From: Pogonophryne albipinna
Lineage: Eukaryota; Chordata; Actinopteri; Perciformes; Artedidraconidae
Assembly: GCA_028583405.1 (NCBI GenBank)
Contig: JAPTMU010000161.1
Span: 89,501-153,500, forward strand
DNA: 64,000 nucleotides
Direction: 5' to 3'
Of this stretch, positions 39,620-52,538 are shown piece after piece. The number at the start of each line of letters is the position of its first letter. Position 1 is the stretch's first letter. Under the pieces are notes generated by a model, which had not been told where the DNA came from, made no database searches, and saw only the letters and a program-made list of their open reading frames with translations. The position numbers and the translations under genes were made by a program.

Positions 39620-42076
39620 CAGTGGCGGAGCCAGGACATTTTCAGTGGGGTGGCCAGGATGGAACCAGTGATCATTTTGGGGTGGCATTGAAATCACTAT
39701 TATATGAACATAAAAATACATCTCACTATAAAATAAGGGGTTATTTAAGGCACCTACAACACACCTCTACATTATTTGGAATGAAGTGGTGGAATAGATC
39801 AAATAATATTCAGTATATCTAACTATTTCTTTCGTATTCCCGCAGGCAAAGTATCAACGAAGCTTACATTATACAAATGTAATGCAATATACAGACTGTT
39901 TAGCTTATGGTGATCAGCAGCACTATGGGCTCATTCTCTCAGTGTATCATCAGGAATACAGAGACACACACACATCATTTAAATAAGAGTTTTTAAATTA
40001 AATGATAGGTTAAGAATAATCATCTTAAAGTAAATAACAATAAACAATAGCCCTTAACCCTGTAAGGCCCCCGGTTGTAATTTTACAACATTACTTTAAG
40101 CTATCCTAAAAAAGTCAGTAAATGTTAGCAGGGGTAGACATTAAGGACATTACAATGTCACTGGCCCTCCGGGCCGGTGGCATTGTATTGTCACTGGCCC
40201 TACCATTGTAACCACTGGCCCGGAGCATTCGTCCAAAAAAAAATCGACTAATAATGAAGAAAATTAACACATTTGTTGCAATAGTAATTTATGCACTAAC
40301 TACATTACTACTTGTACTACAACATTTGAACAATCAGTTCTTCCTCATTTTCCTCAATTGTTCATATTTGGTTTATTAAAATAATGATATTGTGGTCATT
40401 GTTAAAAAATGTCTGCTATTATTATGAGTATTATTATTTGTATAATGCGCTTTCTGCCTTCCTGTCATTAGGAGTTAGAAATGTAATGGCTATAGATTAG
40501 ATTAGATCCTTCATTATCCTAAACTGCTGGGACATTTCCCTATAGCCAATACCTTTATATTGTCTACTCTTCACTTACTTGTCAGCATAGGTCGGCATTG
40601 ATGTACAGAGCCGACAGAAGACCTTGTTTATATTGGCATCATATTGAGAGGTGCAGCCAGTGACGCGTCATAAAACCAGGAAGTAAGCTGCGGGTTCTCT
40701 CGACAAAAAGCAATGGGATTTCTCCACAGGGTTTTGGAAAATAGCTGGAAATAAGGTCTGTGGAAAACAAACCTGTTTGATAAATGCACGTTTTGTTCAG
40801 CCGGATAATCTCCACATGTCTACCCTACTTTTATAATTTTCGAATCATAAATCTAATCGATAGATTATAAAAGGGTTTTAGGACGCGTCACTGCACCAGA
40901 AGCCAACTCCATCGATCAAGCTGGCTGAAACTTCCTCTCCCTCTTCTTCTCATGCTCTCTGTCACTCTCCTTTAACTCCTCCGGTGACTTTCTTTTATTT
41001 GAAGATTGTTTTTTGCACGGCGCTTGGACGGTTACCGCTGGTATTAAAAACATTTTGGCGAATGGTTAGGTGGCGCGACAGTGTAAATGCATTTTTAATA
41101 ATAACATTTTTGAATGGAACATTCTCAACATGAATGCATAAATCTAAATAAATATAACTTACATATGTGGGAAAATACTGTGTTTGAAATGTGTAATTGA
41201 AATTAGATGCTAGCTTTTTGTTTTGATATATATATATATTTTGTATTCCAGTCTCCCTTCAGATATGTTAAGTGGCATGGCATTCAACACAATGCTGCTC
41301 ACCTCCTTCAGTTGGGAGAAAAGCTGGTTCAGGTTCAGCCTTATGGGGGTACAGGGCTACTGAGCCTAGAGATGGATCTGTTGGTCCTGGCACCAGGGGG
41401 AGGGACAACTGTTTTAGTATGAATAGCTGCTAAAAATCTACCTGCATTTGTTAAATGTCAGCTAAAAGACCAGTGCAATTAAAAACCTGTATAGATATTA
41501 ACAGTACTTAATGTCAGCTTAGTAAAAAAAAACATAACAATTATTATTTACAATGGACTAAGCTTAGCTAACAGACATAATTCCACCACTCATGGACCAC
41601 ACCCACCTTTTCTTTTGAAAAACTGGGTGAAATACTGTCGCCCTTTAGTCCCTCTCTCTTGTTTTTCTCTCCTTTCTTTTCTCTTTTGAAAGCCTGACTT
41701 TGTGAGTCGTTGAGACATGGTACTACACACGTAAGTACTAGCATCCCTGCTCCTCACATGCTCACACTAGTGTCTGCTAGAAAGTGCCGGTGGTGCTGCA
41801 CCGCGTTTGGAGGCAGGACCAAACCATTACATGTAAATAGAACGGGGTGTACAGAGGCTTTGGATAATTAACTTTTGGAAGAAAATAAGTTAAATGAATT
41901 GTAAGTTTAGTGAGTACTTTACATTATCGATATAACGTCCTATTAATGTTAATTCTTGATGAATGATGAAAGGTTACTTAAACATTTTTTTCTTAATGTT
42001 CTAAAATAGTTTGGGCCCCCGTGGTGAGAGTGTTTGGGGTGGCCAATAGGGTGGCCACCCCCCAGCTCCGCCACTG
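39620..42076. mobile_element. inner hAT element nested in the outer one
   Basis: 2,457 bp, starts CAGTGGCGGAGCCAGGACAT and ends CCCCAGCTCCGCCACTG. It is flanked by exact 8-bp duplications GACACAAG (39612-39619 and 42077-42084). Both ends carry GGGTGGCC-type words. No transposase ORF is visible inside, so it is non-autonomous or decayed. The interior holds other repeat-like stretches (GTGACGCGTCA near 40662, GGACGCGTCAC near 40882). Confidence 0.9.
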
Positions 42077-42378
42077 GACACAAGAGGGCAAGACATTTAG
42101 AAAGCAATAATGGGAATGCTGAATGAAAGAGGGTGCAGCTGCCTTTATTCATAACTGTGCAGCTCTTACACTGCGACTCTGAGGGGTCAAGCACAGACAC
42201 AATAACAATGAAAACTGCTGCATACAGATTATTTTTGTTTTTGCAACCTCGTGTTAAGAATCTTGTTGCAATTGTTTAAAAGTTTGAATGACCGTAATAA
42301 ACGGACCTTTGTCTTATTGAAACATTTATTTTGGACCTTTAAGATTTGTATTTGAGTACCCCTGCTCTATGGCATACT

Positions 42379-42740
42379 GTTGCCCTCAGGCAACAAACCA
42401 CTTTTTTCGACCTCACACTGGCCTTCTAAATATATATATATTTTTAAATATACACAATGTCACCTGACATGCTGGTGTCCAATAAAATGAGGGAATTATA
42501 TGGGTGTGGCATTTTGTCTGGGGGTGGAGCAGTACTTTCTGCAAGCAAAGCTGCAGGGGACTCAGGGCCACCACTTGGTAAAATACATTTCACTTTTTTA
42601 ACATATTAGAAATGTACACAACTTAAAAAAATAAATATGTGCATGAATACGTAAAGGAGTATATTTGATTGTTTAAAGACTTATTATGTATTTATTAATT
42701 AGCTAAAACTATATTTTTTTGTTCGTTGCCTCAGGGCAAC
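42379..42740. mobile_element. MITE with hairpin-forming termini
   Basis: Left end GTTGCCCTCAGGCAAC (42379-42394) and right end GTTGCCTCAGGGCAAC (42725-42740) are inverted copies of each other, and each is itself nearly palindromic. ACT flanks both sides. The interior is AT-rich with no ORF. It starts only 6 bases beyond the target duplication of the outer hAT element. Confidence 0.6.
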
Positions 42741-42947
42741 ACTGTGCCACTTGACCACTTTTTTCCAGGCAATGTCATGTAAGTGTGCAAATGTGCTCAG
42801 CTGTAAAATGATAAACCTAATCAATGTTTTTACCATCTACTGATATTTACAGGAAATGGACCCCAAAACATGTTATGGGCAGAAGGGACACGATCAGGCT
42901 GTTAGGGCTATTCCGTCTGACAATGAGGACAGTGAAGGTCAAGATCA

Positions 42948-45036
<2,089 letters not shown>

Positions 45037-48000
45037 CTAACCTCTGTCTGATGTGTGTGGTAGTGTGTGATGATCTGTGTGTGGGTGAGCATGCTTATGA
45101 GAGTGTGTGTCTGGAGGGGGCAGAGGGCGAGCCTGAGCGCCGCTGATGGTGTCGGATAAAGACGGAGTTTCCACCACGTTGTCTGCTGGATACAGCTGCA
45201 TCACCCCCCCCTCCTGGCTGCCCTCCTTAATGCAGGGCTGGCAGCTGCAGAAGAAGATCCTCTCCACCAGCTTATCCACGTGAGGAGACTCTTTACTTCC
45301 CGGGCAATCCAGAGTCACCTGTTCACACACACATGCATTTATGTTAATAAAAATACATACGTCATAGAGAGAGAACAAAGGAGAGAGGAAAGAGGGTTTT
45401 GTTTTCATATCTGGAGTTACAAAATAAATCGCTACCGGAATTCTGATCTCATGAACAGAAACTGAACTTTGCATTTGGCCGAATTGGTACTGAAATCCAA
45501 CCATTTGTGAATGTTTGGCCTGATATGATGCTGTTACTTTTCATATCTTTAAGGATGGAGGAAATATTCATTAATGTACAACTTCCAAAAATCGTTTTCG
45601 AATGTATTTTTCTGCAAAATGTTACACACATTAATTATACCAACCGATTAAAAGTTTTGTCAAGTAATAACAATTAAATTGTTGTAAATCACGTTTAACT
45701 GGTATTTTGTGTTTTTTTTTTTAATGTAAAGTTTCTGAGAATGGTAAATCTACCAATTGTATTTATAAAAATGGGTGGATTTTAATATTTTTGGATAACT
45801 TAAAGTGTTATTCTTAAAGTTAAAGTTGTATTAAACTGAGTTTTTTGAGCAACTGTTGCAGTATTATAGGTTACCATTTGTCTAGGGTTGCCTTTATGTG
45901 TTTACATAATTAACACCGACAATAACTGTTAAATTGGTAAGAAAAGGGAATTTTCCATTTTATTCGAGACGTATATTTTATTTGGTGGTTTCTATACTTT
46001 ATATTTATTGAGATAATCAGATTTGTATACTATGTACATATTTGTATATGTGGAATGATGAGTGGATGTGTTTTAGGTCAAATTCTTACTCCCTACTGTT
46101 GTATTTGATTGCCAAGAAAAAGACTGCACGAAGATTATATTCTCACTAAATATGAAATAAACAGAATATATAACACCTCAGTGTTGCACAAGCTCTTCCA
46201 GACCTCACACAACTTCCCCTCACTGTTTCCATTATTCATTGAAATGATCATTCAGCAGTTTTATCTTGATCTACCACCAAGTGCCAAAGCAGCATGGAGC
46301 AGTATCCTCTTTCATGAGCGCTGACTTTGTTTTGCTTCAAACTGAATTGTGTTTAAAGTCCTGCAACAACAATCATAACCACAGACATAAACATCAATTT
46401 TCAGATAATTAGAAGTAAGGCGAGACCGTAAATGTGATTTCTCTAGAACTGCTGAAGCTAAAAAAATAGTTTGAAAATTAATTAATCTATCAGGTAACAG
46501 CGTTGCACTCCAAAAGATACAATATTTCCAACTGAAACATGAGGCGGGCTCACCTGTGGTCCCACCAGCCAAGTCTACCTGGCAGCTCTCCAAACGACAT
46601 ACACCTCACTACAGAGGCTTTGTTGTCGAAAGACTGGATTCCTTCTGGCTAACAGGGACAATGAACTTTAGAGGAATATACAGGATGTAGGCCCATAGGA
46701 AACCGCAGACATTCTGACATAAATCTATTCAAAAGTCTCAATTTCTGTGTTTCTTATCTGCTTTGTGCAAGCCAGTGAACAGGATTCTTTTATGTTGAAA
46801 ACCTGTGGTTTTGCATGGGGGTTTGACAGACTGGTGCTGGTGTGCGCTTGCTACATTAGCTAATGGTGTAATAAATCTTACCACTTCCCACTGTGACTCG
46901 GCAGGCATGCAGGAGTCACAGTGCACCAGGGATTCGGTTGACTGTGGGAAAGTGTTGGGGACGCTGTAGCTGAAACACTGGCCCAGACAAGCTCTGTGAG
47001 GAGGACAAAGTGCATTATTACATGATTAACTGCACAGCCAGTCTGTTCATTCCTGTGTAACCTGGGGATGTCTGGTACCCTCAGGCCAAAGACAATATCT
47101 GGCATGTTTTACATAAAACCTAAAGGAAAGTAGTTCTTATAATGCCAGGTAAATGTGTAAAGCATTGAATTGTATGTCTGCATCTGCTGGTGAGCCATCA
47201 TGAAAACAGTGGGCATATCATGTTATAATGACAATACAGCATGGACTTTTCATACTAGTAGGCCTAAAATAGCTTATAGCTTCATTGTTCTCCAAAAATG
47301 TATAAAAACACATTACTAAGCTACTGGAGCCCACTGCTCCTACTAGGATGGGTTAAATGTAGAGAACACATGTCACTGTGTGCGTGCTGTGTGCTCTGCA
47401 TGTGTGACCATTAAAGAGGGTTTCTTCCCTCCAATTCTATTGGTGCACTGGATGATCTGTAGACATGAATACCTCTCCTGTGTAAATACTCCCCAGAGCA
47501 ACAAATAATCTCCTATATTTTTGTTTTACTCCTGTTTGAGTATGTTAGCTAAAAGGTACAGAAATTCAGATATCCTCAGTGTTACCTCTAAGACCATGCC
47601 TGCAGTTTCCTAACATTCTTTTATGTTTTTCAATGCAGTTTTCCAACCATGCAGGCATGATTAACATTCATTTTGAGCAAGTTTAGAAATCAACATGCTG
47701 AGTTGAAACTTGCTCTGCGTAGTGAGAGTAGTTTGTTATTTATTCAAGCTTCACACTGTACTTGTAGGGTTATGGAAGGATTAGCTCTGCCTCACAAATG
47801 TCAACTCACTTGATTTTATCTTTGAGGATGCAACATTATTGACATCTAGACATTCTGCATTATTCACTTTTTGAGTTGCAGAGAAATTGTCAGACAGAGA
47901 AATAAAGAGACAGAGAGGGCCTTCATCCTGACCTGTTTTGAATAGAGCGAGGCTGACATCCTGTGTGCCCGACTATCTGTGTGATGTTCTTGGCCTCGCA

Positions 48001-48105
48001 CCAGGCGCTTTTGTCAGGGAACAGCGCCAGGCGGTTGATGTGGGCAGGCGGTGCCGCTGAATACAGTGCAAACAGTGCCCAACAAATCTGAATCCTCTGC
48101 CACAT
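45037..48105 (-). CDS. nbl1: neuroblastoma suppressor of tumorigenicity 1 (DAN), BMP antagonist
   Basis: NBL1/DAN is a secreted cystine-knot protein that binds BMP/GDF ligands outside the cell. Coding exons are 47933-48105, 46882-46993 and 45037-45318, with GT/AG introns and matching phases, giving 188 residues (human about 181). Residues 1 to about 20 form a signal peptide (hydrophobic [13 protein letters not shown]). Next come [20 protein letters not shown] and [20 protein letters not shown], which are nearly identical to vertebrate DAN. The CTCK domain has cysteines at 36, 50, 60, 64, 83, 86, 100, 119, 121 and 124. An N-glycosylation site (NIT) is at Asn40. The C terminus is histidine-rich ([13 protein letters not shown]), as in the mammalian protein. 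The ATG lies 8 bases after an acceptor (CCCCTTTAG), so a noncoding exon precedes it. No lesion is seen. Confidence 0.96.
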
Positions 48106-48770
48106 GACTGCACCTAAAGGGGCGTAAAACCAGTCAGAAAGTTAACGCTCTGTTAACCTTGATCCACACAGAAACACAAATTACAAAAACTAGTGCCACT
48201 GATCTGATGTTGCCGAGCTGTACAGTACATTTTGGACTTCACATATCCACGGACATGTGGATTGGCAACTTCCTGGTGATTAGTAGCTTGCATGTTTGGC
48301 TCATTATGATTAAAAGATACTTCTTAATGGCCTTTATGTATCACCAGCGGCAGAGAGAACATAATGTGTTAATATTGTACCAAAAGAGACACTACGATGG
48401 GGGAGGGAGGCTAAACTGACTCTAATACCAAGTCTGCTCTGTTTCATTCTCTTCTTTAAAAATACCTCAACCAGGCACGTCATTTACAACCTACAAAATC
48501 GTTTTCTCCTGCTGCTTATAAAAAAAGATGTCTCATGGTCACCCACGTCGACTACTTTACACACTTTTTAGCCCTTCCAAATGTCTCTGACACAACAAAC
48601 CATGTCTATGACCATAGACCATGTCCATGAGGGTGAAGACTTAATTGAAATGAAAAATATAAATGTGCCTTTTCTATGTTTTTTGAAAAACTTCACATCT
48701 CAAAGTTTAGGCTAACATTATGTTACTTTCTTTAATCCCAGCAGACACTACAAGATTAAGCACATATAAC

Positions 48771-49184
48771 CAGAGGTGGAAGAAATACTCAGATTATTTA
48801 TTATTAATAGTAGCAATATAGTGTAAAAAGACTCTGTTAAAAGTAAAAGCATTGCATTATAATTTGTACTTAAGTAAAAGTAAAAAAGTATTGGTATAAA
48901 AATATACTTTAAGTAGCCTACCAAAAGTACACGTTATACAGACTGGACCATTATCGCCAAATATTATTTTATTACACATTCTTGGAGCATTAATCTGTGC
49001 TCTTCAAAGTTGTACTTTGTTAATAGTGGGGTTTAATTAATTACTGTATAGTGTACTGTAGTAAGTACAACATTTGTAAAGAGTAAAGTATAAAGTAGTT
49101 TAATTTGAAAATAAAGTAAAGTAGCTACCTCAACATTATACTCAAGTACAGTACTTCAGTAAATGTACTTACTTTACACCACTG
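48771..49184. mobile_element. hAT-type MITE in nbl1 intron, with target duplication
   Basis: A 414-bp element starts CAGAGGTGGAAGAAATACTC and ends TACTTTACACCACTG, the inverted CAG(A/T)GGTG ends typical of hAT elements. It is flanked by 8-bp copies CATATAAC (48763-48770) and CGTATAAC (49185-49192), 7 of 8 matching. The interior is full of AAGTA/TACTT words. It carries no ORF, so it is non-autonomous. Elements with these ends are very common in fish genomes. Confidence 0.85.
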
Positions 49185-49559
49185 CGTATAACCATAGATG
49201 TATGCGTATAACTCGTGCAGTAACAGATACATTACCCTTCCAAATAGGCTATGTAGCGAGTTTTACGATAAAAAAAAACCTACTTATTTTCCGGACATCT
49301 TATATGGCTTGAGGTTCAATTAGATTTTGAACAATTGTATAGCCGCAATCTGTCACAAGACATCAGCTCCCAGTAACGTAATCAACATTAACGCCGGCCA
49401 CGGTTCTGTTTAACGGCTGATAGGCCTACATGTTAAAAGATTTCAAAATCTTATTTTGTTCTCATTCTTTTATTTCTCGCACTTTAATTATAACATATTT
49501 AGTCGCACAAAGTGATATCCCCCCGGCGAATTACGGGTTTCCCTCGAGTAACTTCCTTT

Positions 49560-49760
49560 ATTGATACAGTCTATGGTTACTTCGGAAGATGGGAGAAATT
49601 GTTCCGTCATTTTTAAACAAGTGTCGCAGCTAAAGTAGACTTACGGATGAAAACTGGCTAACCTAGCTAACGGTTGGTAGAAAAACGACTGTAAATTGAG
49701 AAGTGTTACTTCAAAACTTTAGTTAAAAGTAGTAAAGTAACTTCCTGAGTAACGTGCTAC
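49560..49760. repeat. fragment of a common fish interspersed repeat (weak)
   Basis: GATACAGTCTATGG near 49565 is the reverse complement of the CCATAGACTGTAT word seen also at 38500-38516. I recognise this word from common fish interspersed repeats. The boundaries are not visible. Confidence 0.3.
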
Positions 49761-49787
49761 AGCAGTGGTCTTACTAGAGAAACTTAC

Positions 49788-49900
49788 CAACACTGACCCC
49801 ACAGGAAACAGCCGGTTGAACACAGCGCTATGTCCCGCTGAGCTGATCGAGCCCCCTCACCGAAGCCTGTGGATGCGGGTTGCGGAATACCTCCGTGCGC
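49788..49900 (-). promoter_or_regulatory. nbl1: nbl1 noncoding first exon (5' UTR) and promoter side
   Basis: On the minus strand a good donor, GTGTTG|GTAAGT, ends an exon at 49788. The coding exon of nbl1 begins after an acceptor at 48113. Joining them gives a noncoding leader exon and a 1.67-kb intron. The upstream end of the exon and the start site are not defined; 49900 is nominal. This is inferred from splice consensus only. Confidence 0.45.
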
Positions 49901-50239
49901 TGATAATCTCTAGAAAAATATGAGCACTTGGTCAACTGCAGGAATACTTCAGAGCCCAGTCAGTCATAAAAGAGTTAGCCTACATGCATCACCCGGGAAG
50001 AAAAAGAACCGTGCGTCCAACGGGGAAGGATGGGGAGATGGGGTTAGTTATGAGCGCTATCTCATCCCAGAGTCCATCAGACCGTCCCTCCCCTTTGTTC
50101 TCCTCTCGGCCAGTGTTAAATTCTCTCGTAACTCCACGGAAAAATACTTTCCAAGTTGTTGTCTTTTGTTGTAAAACTCTGTAGCCGGGGTTAGGCGCGG
50201 TTGAGCCCACAGACTGGAGTCCTGCTGTGCTGTTTCTGG

Positions 50240-52390
50240 ACGAAAGAAGACGGGGAGGAGGAGTGGGGGACTCAGGGGAAGGTATGAAATGTTTCCCATA
50301 GTATAATCGAGGCGAGACCCCAGATCAGATTTACAGGACATAATGCAAATATAATAAGATTACAAAATATTTACAGCCATGCGTTAACTTTGCAAAGAGC
50401 CTACATATGTCATTGCTTTATATGTTTGTTTTTTTAGATATAGGCTACGTTTGACATTGTGAACATGCAATAAGCTGTAAAGCAGATGTGAATCAATGCT
50501 CTGATATTTCTCTGATTCCTTTTGGAAATTATATCAACAGCAGGTTAACCATAAACTCATGACAACTTGATCTAATTAAGGCCCCTCAATATGTTTGGAG
50601 TGAAACCACTGACAGACTCATGAGCACGAGTTGCTTCAAGGCATGATGTTGTTCCCTGGTTTTGCTGACCTGGGAGTTCACCGCTTTGAAATCTTATTTT
50701 AAAAGCAATACGGGCATAACTATTGGCTTAATATTATGATACACAATTCAGATCTTTGGGCAAAATGTAAGTGTCTTCCCTGGCTCCAAATAACTGTCAG
50801 TAGCAGTGTTTTCAGCACGAAAAAATGTAATAAAAAATAAACTGATTACGACATACGTAAAGTAAAAAGAAGAGGAAAAAAATAAAATATCGATGACAGA
50901 GGGACATTAAAGAAGTCCAAACATTATATTTTTAAGAATTAGTTGGCCGAAAGATTTGTCTTTACTTTAGCCTTTAAAGTAGATAAAAGCAATCACAGGG
51001 ACCTTTGTTGAGCATTACATAATTTTAATACCAATAACATTTAGTGATTAATAATTCTACAAATACTTTTGGCTTACAGACTTTTGGTGTTTTTTTACAG
51101 TGTGGCCTATGTTTTAACACAAATATCTGAATACGTGAGCATCAGTAGCTCAAAGCTCGAGTCATTCAGCAGCACACAAGGCATGTCTGGTTTTATATTT
51201 CATGCCAGACCTTCACCAACACTGACTGAACCGTTTTGAGTTATTAAATGAAAAAATGCTATTAGCATTATTAGACTTGTAATTATGATTCACCAAGGAG
51301 ACATTTCAGACAGGCACAGACAAGTATGGCCTATGGGTTTCAACTGCCTTGTTACATCTCAGCGGTGTCACTGGTCCCCCTCTCACACACACCCCATTCC
51401 TGCACTTCATCCTACCTGCCTACAGGTGTTCAGCCTGGCTTGTGTCCATGAGCACCCCTAGCTGTCTCACGCTCCACTTGCAAACAAATATTTTAATGGA
51501 CAGGGGACGAGTGACATGGCTTAATTTCTGGCTTTGCTCATTATGTGCTTACATTGCTGAGAAGGCTGTTACTGTGATGGAGAGGGAAAATGTGAGTGTG
51601 TGTGATAGTGAATGCACACATGTGTCAATGTTTTCTTTGATGTGAAGTGTAAACCATGTGTTATGTTCAGAGTGCAAAGTGCAGAACTCACCTGTTAGTA
51701 ATAAGACCGAGCTCCAGTCCAGAAAAGGCATTCCTCTGCATTCCACAGATTCTGCTTCACCAGGGGGCTGGATAAATGTGTGCGCCTGCACACGCTCACA
51801 CAAACAATCCCTCTTCTCTCATAGCAGGCCCACGCAACTACACATAAGTGATCAATCACACTCAAAACAATCTCTCCAAACAGACTGACGGCCAACGAAT
51901 ACACAAGACGTCAGAGATTCTTCTTGATATGGAGACGTGTGCTTTTCTGACTCCCTGTGAAGAAAACAGTCACAGCAAACACACTTGTCCAACTCACACA
52001 ACTTAAAACAGGACTGCAAAATTATTGCATACTGCGTAAATCCTTAATCTAGCTTGAGTTAAACTTGGACTTTGTTACTTAGGAATCAACCCATTATGGT
52101 ATCAAAAGAAACATACATCCATAAATGAGAAATCCATATGAACTAACATACCTTTCTTTCTATGCATTAGTCTCCCACAAACTGTATGTTCTTCTTTCTG
52201 TGCAACTTTTCATCCTCCCACTCTCCAACAGGGCTGCAGATGCTGAACCTGGCCCTCATTCCAAAACAGCAGGAGTTCAAGTCTCCCAGCTCATTAACAC
52301 ACACAATTGCGTCCCACCCCAAACCACATTTTGTTCCCCTCAGAAAAACACAAAGAGAAAGAGAGAGAAACAAAGACATATTTCCAGAAT
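50240..52390. other. intergenic, between micos10 and nbl1
   Basis: About 2.1 kb between tandem genes on the same strand. No exon with good splice sites and no element with clear ends is seen. In human a MICOS10-NBL1 read-through transcript crosses the equivalent interval, so read-through is possible here too. Confidence 0.6.
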
Positions 52391-52393
52391 TGC

Positions 52394-52399
52394 TTTATT
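52394..52399 (-). terminator. micos10: micos10 polyadenylation signal AATAAA
   Basis: TTTATT on the plus strand reads AATAAA on the coding strand, about 140 bases after the micos10 stop. It is the first canonical signal downstream, so the 3' UTR is probably short. Use is inferred. Confidence 0.6.
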
Positions 52400-52538
52400 A
52401 AATATACACTGACTGCCACTTGATACACACAATGTTGGCATCATTGATCATTAGTGCTAGGACAGAAATGAGCAGCAAAACAACAACAAAAACAGACAAG
52501 CATCTTCGTGGCAAATCCTAATCATCTGTAGTCCTTCA

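Larger units (their letters stand above)
38170..42364. mobile_element. outer hAT element (GTF2IRD2-like/Charlie-type), interrupted
   Basis: Starts CAGGCATCCTCAAAGTCCGG and ends TATTTGAGTACCCCTG; the termini share CAGG(C/G)(A/G)T(C/A)CTCAAA. It is flanked by exact 8-bp duplications CTCTATGG (38162-38169 and 42365-42372). It contains a transposase fragment at 39374-39611. A second hAT element (39620-42076) is inserted into that fragment. Without the insert the outer element is about 1.7 kb, so it is internally deleted. Confidence 0.88.

Noticed and set aside
38301..42200. HTR6, next to NBL1 in human, between the TMEM88-family gene and nbl1
   Set aside because: No seven-helix receptor sequence is visible in any frame; the interval is mostly nested hAT DNA.
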